From: an uncultured Collinsella sp.
Lineage (GTDB): Bacteria; Actinomycetota; Coriobacteriia; Coriobacteriales; Coriobacteriaceae
DNA length: 64,000 bases
Assembly: GCA_900544095.1 (NCBI GenBank)
Contig: UQTV01000005.1
Coordinates: 80,091-144,090 of the forward strand
Direction of reading: 5' to 3'
This document shows positions 36,311 through 44,637 of the stretch, one piece after another. Positions within the stretch are counted from its first letter, which is position 1; every line of letters starts with the position of its first letter. Both the position numbers and the translations under genes were made by a program. The notes beneath the pieces were generated by a model. It did no database searches. It saw nothing but the letters and a program-made list of their open reading frames with translations, and was not told the origin of the DNA.

Positions 36311-38011
36311 CTACCTCTTCCGATAGCGGCGGTTGCGGCTCGTCGATGAACCCATTACTTCAATGAGTCCTTTATCCGCCATTTTTGGCAGATGGTAACG
36401 GACGGACGAAATCTTGACCCCCGATGCAACCGCTATTTCTCGCGCCGTCATATCCATTCCGGCGCTGAGAGCCTCCAGGATCCTATCCGCCGTCGAAGCT
36501 GACGATTCTCTGCTCATATCGATAATTTCAAACGCGTCTTTGCCACATTTTGACAGGACATGTTTATCGACAAGGTCCCCGCAGATCAGGCGAATGTCAT
36601 CCGAATCCCACTTCAAAGCCTCTCGTATTTTTTGAACATCGCATACGCACCCATGCTCCCGCATAAACATGAGTAATGTTTCCTCGCGATGCGTCAGTTC
36701 GGTGTCCACATGGCCCTGAATCCACATGCGGTTTTCAGCAAGCTCCGCCCCGTGCCGGGAAAGCAGCACCGTAAACGAATCGGCCTTAACGATAAATTTC
36801 GGCCTGCCAAGCGAACGAGACTCCATCTCGCGAATCATAGCCGGGATGCCAGATCCCTGACTTTCCGCAACAGCCCCCTCAGCATGCTCTAACGGCGTCG
36901 CCCCCATCAGACTCATGAGCTTTGGGTTTCGGCAGCGCGATTCCCCGTCCGCAAGATTGTCCACCGTCTTTCCGCCCCAAAGCCCGCCGGGGTTTTTGAT
37001 CTCTATTCTGTCTGGGTAGATATCGACGCTCACGGCCTGCCCCACAAACATGGGCGAATACTCTCGATGGATGCAGGCATTCGCCAAGGCCTCGCGCAAA
37101 ACCTCCTGGGGTACTTCCCAATCTTCCCTTCTACCAGCGCCTCGCACTATCGCCGCTTTGCGCAAGTTTCGTCCGATCGCAGCGAGGGCATCTTCGATGC
37201 AAGCCGGAATCGGGCCATCGCACAACTGGCGGTCAATAAACCGGGGTTGCCCAGGAGCAGATTTTTCCACATCGGAATGAACGGCGACATCGATCATCAG
37301 CTTGGGATAGAACTGCTGGGGGTAAATTCCCGCCGACAGAAGCCCCGCGAGCTTCACATCCCCATCCTTTGTAGTGATATTGAGTCTGGCCAGCTGCTTT
37401 TCCAGCGTATCGGCCCCGCGCAAAACGCGCGGGGTCTGCAGCCGGCGATTTGCGATAATGGACCGCACGACATCCAGATCCAAATCCTCGACTGTTGCCT
37501 CCGAAACCACCGTACCGTCTGCATCACTCGGAAGCAACGCACTCTGTAGCTCATATAGCTCAGCGGGCGACATCTTGATATCTTTATCATCCACGCGCTT
37601 GTAGCTACCGTTCTGCACGCCGCGCGCGCCGATATAGCATGGCTTCGCTTTGAGCTCAAGTTCAAAGATGCGCACCAGAAGTACCTGGAGCCCGTCGACC
37701 TCGCCTCGATCAAGCTCATACCGCGGCGCATGGGTCACCACCGCCGCTGAGCCTCCGTCTCCGATACCCGAAACAAACTGGTCGCGCACCCTGTCGATAG
37801 CAAAGTTGGCAGAAGGAACAAATCCTTCGGCTTCGTTCAGGCCCAAAATAATGAGCCCGCCCGCAGTGTTCGCAAAAGCACTCACTGTCTCCCATACGTC
37901 TGCACTCAATTTATTCGTGCAGGCTTTAACTTCTACCGATGCGTCATCGGTCCCCCGCCTGCGAAGGCGCTCAACGATAAGGCCAAGAGGTTCATCCAAC
38001 AGCATTGGCAT
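36311..38011 (-). CDS. AlbA_2 (Schlafen-type) putative transcriptional regulator with winged helix
   Basis: 566 residues. The N-terminal AlbA_2 domain (about 10-150) has VEVKACTNKLSADVWETVSAFANTAGG-type sequence. The middle region has the ATP-binding-like HATPase_c_4 block (REALANACIHREYS, VSVDIYPDRIEIKNPGGLWGG), and the C-terminal 70 residues contain a winged helix (MTAREIAVASGVKISSVRYHL). Such proteins are thought to be DNA-binding regulators, some linked to stress or phage defence; activity is unproven. Its own upstream region carries a dense array of TTTAGAGAGA boxes, so autoregulation is likely. Confidence 0.85.
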   Translation of the reverse strand: MPMLLDEPLGLIVERLRRRGTDDASVEVKACTNKLSADVWETVSAFANTAGGLIILGLNEAEGFVPSANFAIDRVRDQFVSGIGDGGSAAVVTHAPRYELDRGEVDGLQVLLVRIFELELKAKPCYIGARGVQNGSYKRVDDKDIKMSPAELYELQSALLPSDADGTVVSEATVEDLDLDVVRSIIANRRLQTPRVLRGADTLEKQLARLNITTKDGDVKLAGLLSAGIYPQQFYPKLMIDVAVHSDVEKSAPGQPRFIDRQLCDGPIPACIEDALAAIGRNLRKAAIVRGAGRREDWEVPQEVLREALANACIHREYSPMFVGQAVSVDIYPDRIEIKNPGGLWGGKTVDNLADGESRCRNPKLMSLMGATPLEHAEGAVAESQGSGIPAMIREMESRSLGRPKFIVKADSFTVLLSRHGAELAENRMWIQGHVDTELTHREETLLMFMREHGCVCDVQKIREALKWDSDDIRLICGDLVDKHVLSKCGKDAFEIIDMSRESSASTADRILEALSAGMDMTAREIAVASGVKISSVRYHLPKMADKGLIEVMGSSTSRNRRYRKR

Positions 38012-38015
38012 TCCG

Positions 38016-38206
38016 TCTCTCTAAAACAATAGATTTATCTCTCTAAAGCTTAGTATATCTCTCTAACTTTAGAGAGATGAGCACCTTCTTTTAGAGAGAT
38101 ATTTAGAGAGATGTATCGAATTCACTGCTAGATTACCTAAGGCCACTCTCTAACCGATTTTTTCTTTAGAGAGACATTTAGAGAGACAAGCGTAATCTCT
38201 CTAACC
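38016..38206 (-). promoter_or_regulatory. Phased operator array of TTTAGAGAGA boxes
   Basis: About ten copies of TCTCTCTAA(A/C) or its complement start at 38016, 38038, 38058, 38068, 38090, 38102, 38146, 38164, 38176 and 38196. Most gaps are close to one or two helical turns (22, 20, 10, 22, 12, 44, 18, 12, 20). 38057-38078 is a perfect palindrome with 10-bp arms. The array begins five bases upstream of the minus-strand AlbA_2 gene. Confidence 0.8.
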
Positions 38207-38275
38207 ATGGGCGCCGCTCTTTAAAGCGTACACATCCCAACCGTGTCCTAAGTTGCGGCGGGCATTGCCCCGCCA

Positions 38276-38325
38276 ACCCGCCAAAAGAGGACAGGTTTAT
38301 TTTGGCAGGTTTTATCTGGGAAAAC
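38276..38325 (+). repeat. REP-like TGCCAAAA element
   Basis: CCGCCAAAAGAGGACAGG followed by TTTATTTTGGCAGG; third copy of the family. Confidence 0.75.
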
Positions 38326-38374
38326 GCAAGCGGGGCCACGCCGAAGCTACCGTCATCAACCTCGGCGCATACCT

Positions 38375-39025
38375 TTAGCTCACGGCCTTGACCGCCGCCC
38401 CCAGATCGAACAACGTATCGAGTACCGTCTCGCAGCCGTCCGCCACGTCCTGCGGCAGCGGCACGATATCGGGAACGGCAAAGACGTGGCAGCCGGCCGT
38501 GATGCCCGAGACGCAGCCGTTGCGGGAATCCTCGACCACGGCGCACTCCTCGGGAGCAAAGCCCGCGCGCTCGCAGGCGAGCAAGTACATCTCGGGGTCG
38601 GGCTTGCCATGCACGACGTCCTCGCCGAAGGTCACCGTTTCAAACTTGTCAAAGAGGCCGACCGTCTTGAGGTTGCACTCGGCCGCAACGCGGCGCGACG
38701 ACGTCGCAAGGCCCACGTGATAGCCCGCAGCCAGCAGCTCGTCGAGGCACTCGGCGGCGCCGGCCTTAAGCTCCAGGTCGGTCTTGGCCATCTCAGTGTG
38801 AAGCTCAATGTTGCGGGCAAAAATCGCGTCGGCGGTTTCGCCCTTGCCGTAATGTGCCTCAAGGATGTCCTTAACATCGGCATTCGAACGGCCGATAAAC
38901 TGATGGATTAACGCATCATCAATCGTGATCCCCAGCTCGGCCGCGCCCACCTTCCATGCCCTCATGTCCAAACGCTCGGTATCGATCAGTGTTCCGTCCA
39001 TGTCAAAAATAACAGCTTTGATCAT
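38375..39025 (-). CDS. HAD-superfamily phosphatase/phosphoglucomutase-like, copy 2
   Basis: 216 residues from the ATG at 39025. Same length and domain plan as the gene at 34481-35131: DMDGTLIDTE, TSSRR, GKPDPEMYL, VVEDSRNG. The C-terminal half is almost identical even at synonymous sites, including an identical run of about 50 bases around the motif IV region, while the cap domain (about 20-100) has diverged. This suggests duplication followed by change in substrate specificity, or recent gene conversion of the 3' half. No operon partners. Confidence 0.88.
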   Translation of the reverse strand: MIKAVIFDMDGTLIDTERLDMRAWKVGAAELGITIDDALIHQFIGRSNADVKDILEAHYGKGETADAIFARNIELHTEMAKTDLELKAGAAECLDELLAAGYHVGLATSSRRVAAECNLKTVGLFDKFETVTFGEDVVHGKPDPEMYLLACERAGFAPEECAVVEDSRNGCVSGITAGCHVFAVPDIVPLPQDVADGCETVLDTLFDLGAAVKAVS

Positions 39026-39136
39026 ATCGGCCCCTTCATCGGCTTGCGTTGCCGCAAATCTACTGCACGTCACAACCTTGTATATAACGTATATATCATA
39101 TTGTACTTTCGTTACATAGACAGAAGCCTTATGACG

Positions 39137-39187
39137 TAACCTGCCAAAAAGGGACAGGTTTATTTTGGCAGGTTTTATCTGGGGAAA
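39137..39187 (+). repeat. REP-like TGCCAAAA element, most complete copy
   Basis: Arms CCTGCCAAAA and TTTTGGCAGG enclose AGGGACAGGTTTA; followed by TTTTATCTGGGGAAA. Lies between the HAD copy 2 promoter and the DNase gene. Confidence 0.8.
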
Positions 39188-39245
39188 CGACCTGCGGCGT
39201 CTCCTGCTAGACTGGTAGATTCGCAACCGATTACCCAGGAGCCCC

Positions 39246-40223
39246 ATGTCACGCAAGTCCGCCTACAAGCAAGTACTTTCCATCGGCACCGCCGTGGTGC
39301 TGGGATTTGCGCTGTTTACGGGATCGCTCGACGGGGCGCCCAAGCTGCTGTCGCCGCAAAGCGATGAGCAGGCGGCGGCCCTGGCCGAGAAGCAAAACGA
39401 GAGCCCCAGCCGCACCGACGACGAGGCGGACCTGGTCGCCCGGCTCGAATCGGGGACGGCAAGCTCCTCGGATTCCAAAGGCGGCCAAAGCACCGGCGAT
39501 GGCTCCGAATCCACCACAACCGGCACCGCTGGCGATGTCTCTTCGAACGCCACCCCCATCGACGAAGTGGAAAACCCCGATCTCGACCGCGCGCGCGGCG
39601 TATACCTCACCAGCATTCCCGACTACGCCGGCAACCCCTACGTTGCCCTTCGCGCCGATGGCACGCACCCGCTCGGCACGCCGTCGTTCACGCTCGATGA
39701 ATACGAGCGGGCCACCGAAAAAGGATGCTTTAAGAAGTTCTCAAAGCTCGACAGCCTGGGCCGTACCCGCAAAGCACTCGCCTGCATAGGACCCGAATCG
39801 CTCGGTCAGGGTAAGCGCGGCGATATCTCGCGTATCCATCCTGCCGGTTGGCACCAGCAGCGCTACGACTTTATTCCAGGCCAGAGCCTCTACAACCGCT
39901 GCCACCTCATCGCCTGGTCGCTCTGCGGCGAGAACGCCAATCGCAAGAATCTCCTCACCGGCACGCGCTATCTCAACGAAACGGGCATGCTGCCGTTTGA
40001 AGAGCAGATCCTCGACTACATCCACGACACGGGCAACCATGTTCTCTACCGCGTCACGCCCATGTACAACGAAGAGGAACTTCTCTGCCGCGGCGTGCGC
40101 CTTGAGGCCCAATCGGTTGAGGATCACGGCAAGACGCTGTGCTTCCATGTGTACTGCTACAACCTGCAACCGCATGTGCAGATTGACTACGCCACCGGCA
40201 AAAACCAAGCCAACGGGGACTAA
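39246..40223 (+). CDS. Secreted DNA/RNA non-specific endonuclease
   Basis: 325 residues. An N-terminal hydrophobic segment (about 10-27) acts as signal or anchor. A Ser/Thr/Gly-rich linker (about 50-108) follows. The nuclease domain from about 115 has the EndA/streptococcal DNase signature YNRCHLIAWSLCGEN, with catalytic His220 and the metal-binding Asn, and then RKNLLTGTRYLN. Likely degrades extracellular DNA for nutrition, trap escape or uptake. Flanked by REP-like hairpins on both sides; single gene. Confidence 0.9.
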   Translation: MSRKSAYKQVLSIGTAVVLGFALFTGSLDGAPKLLSPQSDEQAAALAEKQNESPSRTDDEADLVARLESGTASSSDSKGGQSTGDGSESTTTGTAGDVSSNATPIDEVENPDLDRARGVYLTSIPDYAGNPYVALRADGTHPLGTPSFTLDEYERATEKGCFKKFSKLDSLGRTRKALACIGPESLGQGKRGDISRIHPAGWHQQRYDFIPGQSLYNRCHLIAWSLCGENANRKNLLTGTRYLNETGMLPFEEQILDYIHDTGNHVLYRVTPMYNEEELLCRGVRLEAQSVEDHGKTLCFHVYCYNLQPHVQIDYATGKNQANGD

Positions 40224-40503
40224 CCACAATCCATAACCCAAGGCAAAAACCACCACCGAGGGACGGCCCCTTGGTGCTTTTTTCGATAACGGCTATGCCG
40301 CATCCTGAACCGAATAGACTCCGCACGGCCTCTATCCCCTACAGCATCGCGCCAAAGTCGCTGATTTCGAACAGGCGCCCAAGGCAGCAGAAGCCGCACA
40401 CTAAATACGTAATTTATTCTTTGCAATTACAATCTCAATAAGTTAACGCTGCAGAACAACGTAAAATAAAGGCAATTTTGCTTCAAAGTAATCAGGAGAT
40501 ACT
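40224..40503. other. Intergenic region with terminator-like hairpin
   Basis: A hairpin at about 40247-40286 (ACCACC...GAGGGACGG...GGTGCTTTTTT) ends in six T and probably terminates the DNase gene; it resembles the GGGACAG family. The remainder is AT-rich promoter DNA of the GntR gene. Confidence 0.55.
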
Positions 40504-41262
40504 GTGACCAATCGCGTCAACGACTCATTTATTAAAAAGGACTGTGCCACCCCCATCTATATGCAAGTGGTCGAATATCTGCGCGAGAACATCGCCTCGG
40601 GAGCTTGGGAAGAGGCATCCAAAATCCCGTCGGAGGTCGACCTTATGAGCACGCTCGGCGTTAGCCGCGGCAGCATCAAAAAGGCCATTTCAAAGCTTGT
40701 TGATGAGGGTCTACTTGAGCAAATTCAGGGAAAGGGAACTTACGTTAAGTCCAAAGACATCTCTTTCCCCCTTACTGAAGGCCTTATCTCTTTCTCCGAG
40801 TCTTTAAGCGAGCAGGGCCTTTCTTTCGAAACCAGCATTCTCGATTGCAAAGTTTGCAAATGCGATGAAGACATCTCCAAGCACCTCGGCATTGCCGAAG
40901 GCTCCAATTATCTCCATCTTGAGCGCGTACGCAGCGTTGAGGGCGAGCCCGTCATGTTTATCGAGAATAACATCAACATGGCGCTTGTCCCAGGCATAGA
41001 GACGGCCGACTTTGTCAACGAGGGCCTTTTTGCGATTATCGAGCGGCTCTCTGGCCACCAGATCGAATACTCGAAGACCTCCTTTGTGGCAAAGCTCGCA
41101 GACACCCAACGCGCGAATGCGCTCGGTCTCTCTACGCAATCCCCACTTCTTCAGCAGCTTCAAACAGTCTACCTGGACAATGACTCCGCAATTGAATATG
41201 CGCGCGTGTGGCTTAAATCCAGCAGATTTCAACTTGGCACCGTTTTTCAGCGCCGCCATTAA
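40504..41262 (+). CDS. GntR family regulator with UTRA domain
   Basis: 252 residues from a GTG at 40504 (SD CAGGAGA). The N-terminal winged helix (about 12-80: PIYMQVVEYLRENIASGAW, IPSEVDLMSTLGVSRGSIKKAI) is followed by the UTRA ligand domain (about 95-245), as in TreR, NagR and other sugar-phosphate sensors. It is convergent with the PTS operon, the likely target. Related TAGAC/GTCTA boxes precede three transcription units of the locus, as expected for a UTRA-type repressor. Confidence 0.9.
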   Translation: MTNRVNDSFIKKDCATPIYMQVVEYLRENIASGAWEEASKIPSEVDLMSTLGVSRGSIKKAISKLVDEGLLEQIQGKGTYVKSKDISFPLTEGLISFSESLSEQGLSFETSILDCKVCKCDEDISKHLGIAEGSNYLHLERVRSVEGEPVMFIENNINMALVPGIETADFVNEGLFAIIERLSGHQIEYSKTSFVAKLADTQRANALGLSTQSPLLQQLQTVYLDNDSAIEYARVWLKSSRFQLGTVFQRRH

Positions 41263-41308
41263 ACCTCTTGGGCGCGACAGCGTTGCTCCCAACAAGATTC
41301 CAAAACGC

Positions 41309-41338
41309 AAGAAGGCGAACCCGTGGGTTCGCCTTCTT
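41309..41338. terminator. Shared bidirectional terminator
   Basis: Perfect 14-bp stem AAGAAGGCGAACCC with a two-base loop between the convergent GntR and isomerase genes. Confidence 0.85.
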
Positions 41339-41349
41339 AGTAAGCGGAT

Positions 41350-42024
41350 TTAGTCCAGCGCGTCAAACAGCTCTGTAAGCAACGCCGCCCTGTCATCCGT
41401 AATCGCCAGGGCGCTCGAAATGCCGGTACCCTGCGCGCCAAGCCCGATCAGGCGACGAACATCGTCTCCACACCTGATTCCCGCTCCCTCCATGATAACG
41501 ATGTCGGGATTAATGGACCGAACGGCGGCAATGGTCTCTGCGATGTAATCATCACCGCTTGTATGACCCGTACCCACCAGGCTGCTCGGCTCGCAAAGAA
41601 TCACATCCGGGTTCATTGCTGCAACCGCCTTGGATTCGGTGACACTATCGGCCGCAACAATGGTTAGAATCTCAAGCTCACGAGCGCGATCAATCGTTGC
41701 CGCCAGCTTGTCAACGGCCAGGGGGTGTGCCGTGTGATTAAGAAAGACAGCTCGAACTCCCGCGCTCTTAAGCGACTCAAGAGGCGTCAGTCCCATTCCC
41801 TTTCCATCGCCGATGAGATCGGCGTGCTGCGCCGTTGGAATTGCAAATTTCAGATCCTTTGCAACCGCGCAGAGCTCAGGAACGGGGGCGGTCCAGAAAA
41901 TCGAATGATTTCGCCCTTTTGCAATCTCATCCGTAAGGTGGGCCGCTGCGATCGAATCGTCGCCAAGCAGATAGGTCTTAGGACTGACCGTAAAAAGTGG
42001 CAGTTTTAAATCGGAACGTTTCAA
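41350..42024 (-). CDS. Archaeal-type triosephosphate isomerase homologue
   Basis: 224 residues from a TTG at 42024 (AAGGA ten bases upstream). It is shorter than bacterial TpiA (about 250) and of the archaeal/small branch: SPKTYLL holds the Lys, LNHTAHPL the His, and CEPSSLVGTG matches the EPPELIGTG loop with the catalytic Glu. Homologues in polyol clusters include L-erythrulose-1-phosphate isomerases, so the substrate could be a phosphorylated tetrulose or pentulose rather than triose. Last gene of the PTS operon; it would link the aldolase product DHAP to GAP if it acts on triose. Confidence 0.82.
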   Translation of the reverse strand: MKRSDLKLPLFTVSPKTYLLGDDSIAAAHLTDEIAKGRNHSIFWTAPVPELCAVAKDLKFAIPTAQHADLIGDGKGMGLTPLESLKSAGVRAVFLNHTAHPLAVDKLAATIDRARELEILTIVAADSVTESKAVAAMNPDVILCEPSSLVGTGHTSGDDYIAETIAAVRSINPDIVIMEGAGIRCGDDVRRLIGLGAQGTGISSALAITDDRAALLTELFDALD

Positions 42025-42072
42025 GGGAACACGTCCTTTCCGACTAATACATGGCCTGCCAAACCGAGCGAG

Positions 42073-42426
42073 TTAGCTATTAAAGCTGATCTCAATGCCG
42101 GCCTCCAGTTTGGGAAGCGTGCTGGGCGCCACGAGAACAGTTCCGGGAAGCAGCTCTCGCTCACCATCGAACGCAATGGTCAGATGACCGAGTCCTCCCA
42201 TGTTCTCATTTGCGGCCTCACCAAACTCCTTAATCGTGTAGACCTGGTCGCCGATAGAGATAGTGCCGCCCTCGACGAGCACGTTATTCTCCGTGGGGAC
42301 CCCATCGTGAACGACGCAAATGTCACGCAACTCCGCAGGAGCAGTCGGGCCAAACAAGACCACCATCTTCTCGTTGAGAAGTTCCTCAACAAACGAGCCA
42401 ATCTCAGTGACCGTAACCTTGTACAT
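42073..42426 (-). CDS. PTS glucitol/sorbitol-family IIA component
   Basis: 117 residues (AGGAG SD). It matches SrlB-type IIA: VLFGPTAPAELRDICVVHDG, where the His (about 38-39) is the candidate phosphorylation site, and GGLGHLTIAFDG near the end. It accepts phosphate from HPr and passes it to IIB in the cytoplasm. Fourth gene of the IIC-IIBC-GutM-IIA-isomerase operon. Confidence 0.88.
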   Translation of the reverse strand: MYKVTVTEIGSFVEELLNEKMVVLFGPTAPAELRDICVVHDGVPTENNVLVEGGTISIGDQVYTIKEFGEAANENMGGLGHLTIAFDGERELLPGTVLVAPSTLPKLEAGIEISFNS

Positions 42427-42445
42427 TTGATTTCTCCTATCTTAG

Positions 42446-42829
42446 TTACGCTGCAGACGCAGTCATCGACCTGTCAATAACACGAATAGCCTGGGCAAAA
42501 GCATCGTGATAGCTTTCGTTGGCCAAATGGTCCAGAGCCGTTTCGATATTCAGCCCCAGCATCTCGCCCATCTCCGAAAACTCCGGTTTGAGGGAGAGGC
42601 CCTTGAGCTCATAGCAACCGGTAATCACGCCGTCATGATCCACCAGAATCATCACAAACGCTTTTCGGCTAAAGCTAACCTTGCACATACCCGTGCCCAA
42701 GTATCCCTCATGATCACGAGCGTGCTCATGGATAAGGATGCGAACCTTCCTCCAATAGCGATACTGGGTAAATGTCCCAGCAAGCCACACAAGGATAAAG
42801 AAGGCTATTGTAATGAGCGCGTTGAGCAT
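42446..42829 (-). CDS. GutM/SrlM-like protein
   Basis: 127 residues. One N-terminal membrane segment (about 3-20) is followed by QYRYWRKVRILI and a soluble domain (GYLGTGMCKVSFSRKAFVMILVDHDG). This is the glucitol operon activator GutM family, which accompanies glucitol-type PTS genes; its mechanism is unclear. It lies between the IIBC and IIA genes, exactly the context expected for the family. Confidence 0.85.
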   Translation of the reverse strand: MLNALITIAFFILVWLAGTFTQYRYWRKVRILIHEHARDHEGYLGTGMCKVSFSRKAFVMILVDHDGVITGCYELKGLSLKPEFSEMGEMLGLNIETALDHLANESYHDAFAQAIRVIDRSMTASAA

Positions 42830-42859
42830 AGCAGGCCTTTCCCTCTCAAAGCATTCAGT

Positions 42860-43879
42860 TTACAGGCCGAAGGACAGTACGTAGGCAAGAACAATCTGGA
42901 TCGGAGTAGTGATCAGCTTACCAAACAGGAACGCAGGGTAACCGATCTCGATCGTCTCGGGCTTTGCCTCCATGAGGGTCATGCCAACGGGGGCAAAATC
43001 GGAACCAACCTGGCAATTGACAGCAAAGAAGCCGGGAAGGGCAAAGTTGGCAGGAATCGTGCCGTTGGCGATCTTGTTGCCAACGAGGACGGAAAGCACG
43101 GAGGCGATGATTGCGCCCGGGCAGATCAACGGCGAGAGGAACGGAATCGAGCAGAACATGCCGATCGCCAGCATGCCGGGCAGCGAGCCCGCGAGAGGCG
43201 TAAGGACGCCAGCGAGAACATTTGCGAAGCCGGTATAGTTGATGATGCCGATCAGAACCGAGACGAACGCCATGAAGGGGATGATGTTGCGGATAACATC
43301 GTTCACGGTATCGCGCGCAGCCTGGTAGATGACGCTGATAACGCGGCCGACACCGGTGCCGATCTTGGAGACAACGTCCATGAAGCCGTTAGACTCCTTG
43401 GATGCGAGCTCGGCACGTCCCTCAGCGATCTTGGCGTGGACGTTTTCCTTCGTCGTCTCCTCGTGTACCTTCTCGGCCTTTACCGGCTCAGCGGGAACAT
43501 CGGCCGCATCGGCAAGGACGATGCAATCGGGATTGACGTCAGATGCAAAGAGATCCTCGGTGATGAACTGGGCCAGAGGACCAGATGGAGAACCGGGCTT
43601 GATGTTCAGCGTCTTAAGGCCCATCTTGGGATAGGTGCCGCAGCGAGCCACGCCAGCGCAGTCGATGACAACGGCGCATGCCTGATCGGTCTCGATCGGG
43701 TCCTTAAACTGGTCGTGCGCCTCGGCGCCGGTAAGCTCCGCAATGCGAAGGGCGACCGGGCTGATGCCACCCAGGGTCACGCTCAGAACATAAGGCTTCT
43801 CGGCCGTGGGGGTAATGATGAGGGGACCGCCCCAACCGTTGCCGCCGTGGGACGCCTTTACGCTTTTGAATTCACTCAT
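42860..43879 (-). CDS. PTS glucitol/sorbitol-family IIBC component
   Basis: 339 residues (SD AAGGAGAG). The N-terminal IIB domain (about 1-130) has CAGVARCGTYPK with the phosphorylatable Cys. A charged linker (about 145-185, KAEKVHEETTKENVHAKI) follows, and the C-terminal membrane part (about 190-335) has several helices, including the family block INYTGFANVLAGVLTPLAGS. SrlE-type. It transports and phosphorylates a polyol or ketose; the classical substrate is glucitol, but the missing dehydrogenase in the cluster leaves the substrate open. Confidence 0.9.
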   Translation of the reverse strand: MSEFKSVKASHGGNGWGGPLIITPTAEKPYVLSVTLGGISPVALRIAELTGAEAHDQFKDPIETDQACAVVIDCAGVARCGTYPKMGLKTLNIKPGSPSGPLAQFITEDLFASDVNPDCIVLADAADVPAEPVKAEKVHEETTKENVHAKIAEGRAELASKESNGFMDVVSKIGTGVGRVISVIYQAARDTVNDVIRNIIPFMAFVSVLIGIINYTGFANVLAGVLTPLAGSLPGMLAIGMFCSIPFLSPLICPGAIIASVLSVLVGNKIANGTIPANFALPGFFAVNCQVGSDFAPVGMTLMEAKPETIEIGYPAFLFGKLITTPIQIVLAYVLSFGL

Positions 43880-43908
43880 GATTTAGACTCTCCTTTTGCG
43901 CTGAACTA

Positions 43909-44454
43909 CTAGGCGGCAAGCTTAGCTTCGTTGCGCTTCTTCATGATGAGGTACAGCTTCTCGGTGACAATGCCCTTGATCAGGCAGACGATTAGACCAA
44001 CAATGAGGAAGCGGATAGCAAGCTCGGAGGAGTTCTTTCCCAGTGCCTCGTAGCCGGCCGAGATACCAAGCCAAACAAAGAGCTCGGAAGAGTTAGCGTG
44101 CGGGAAAAGACCAACGATGGGGTGCATCATGGACACGACCGCATCGTAGAATGCGGGCTTGTAGTCCTCCTCGACAAACACACCAAAAGTGTATGCCATC
44201 GGATTGCAGAGGAAGAAAGTGCAAAGGAACGGGATGAGGGTATAGCGGAGAACTGCATACTTGGTGCACCTCTTCATGAACCCATAGACACGCTCCTCGC
44301 CGATCAGCTGGATGACTGCCTTGATCGTAAGGATCAGGCAGATCAGCATGGGGATCATGCCCGTAATAAACGAGGCAAACTGATCACCAGCCGCATTAAA
44401 CAGGCCGGTAAAGTCCTCCGCAAGGAAGATAAGGAAATCGTTTACTGCTCCCAT
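43909..44454 (-). CDS. PTS glucitol/sorbitol-family IIC component
   Basis: 181 residues from the ATG at 44454, seven bases after GGAG; the ATG at 44460 is too close to the SD. It has four to five membrane segments and SrlA-type sequence (FLIFLAEDFTGLFNAAGDQF, YTLIPFLCTFFLCNPMAYTFG). First gene of the PTS operon; a candidate regulator box lies at 44541-44563, about 90 bases upstream. Confidence 0.9.
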   Translation of the reverse strand: MGAVNDFLIFLAEDFTGLFNAAGDQFASFITGMIPMLICLILTIKAVIQLIGEERVYGFMKRCTKYAVLRYTLIPFLCTFFLCNPMAYTFGVFVEEDYKPAFYDAVVSMMHPIVGLFPHANSSELFVWLGISAGYEALGKNSSELAIRFLIVGLIVCLIKGIVTEKLYLIMKKRNEAKLAA

Positions 44455-44540
44455 TTTCATTCTCCTTAGTTAATGTTCGTTACTTCTATCGTTCTACCTG
44501 AGCGCCCCCTCCTCCTTTTCAATCGGCCATATACGCTCAT

Positions 44541-44563
44541 GGTTGTCTACGGTTGTCTATATC
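44541..44563 (-). promoter_or_regulatory. Candidate GntR/UTRA operator upstream of the PTS operon
   Basis: Two direct GGTTGTCTA copies (GGTTGTCTACGGTTGTCTAT). Shares GTCTA with the boxes at 47041-47081 and 47840-47858. Confidence 0.5.
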
Positions 44564-44637
44564 TTACAAAGGGACCGCTCTTCGGGTTGCCTTCTCGCAT
44601 TCCTTTCGGTGAACGGTAGATTTTACAAGACAAACGG

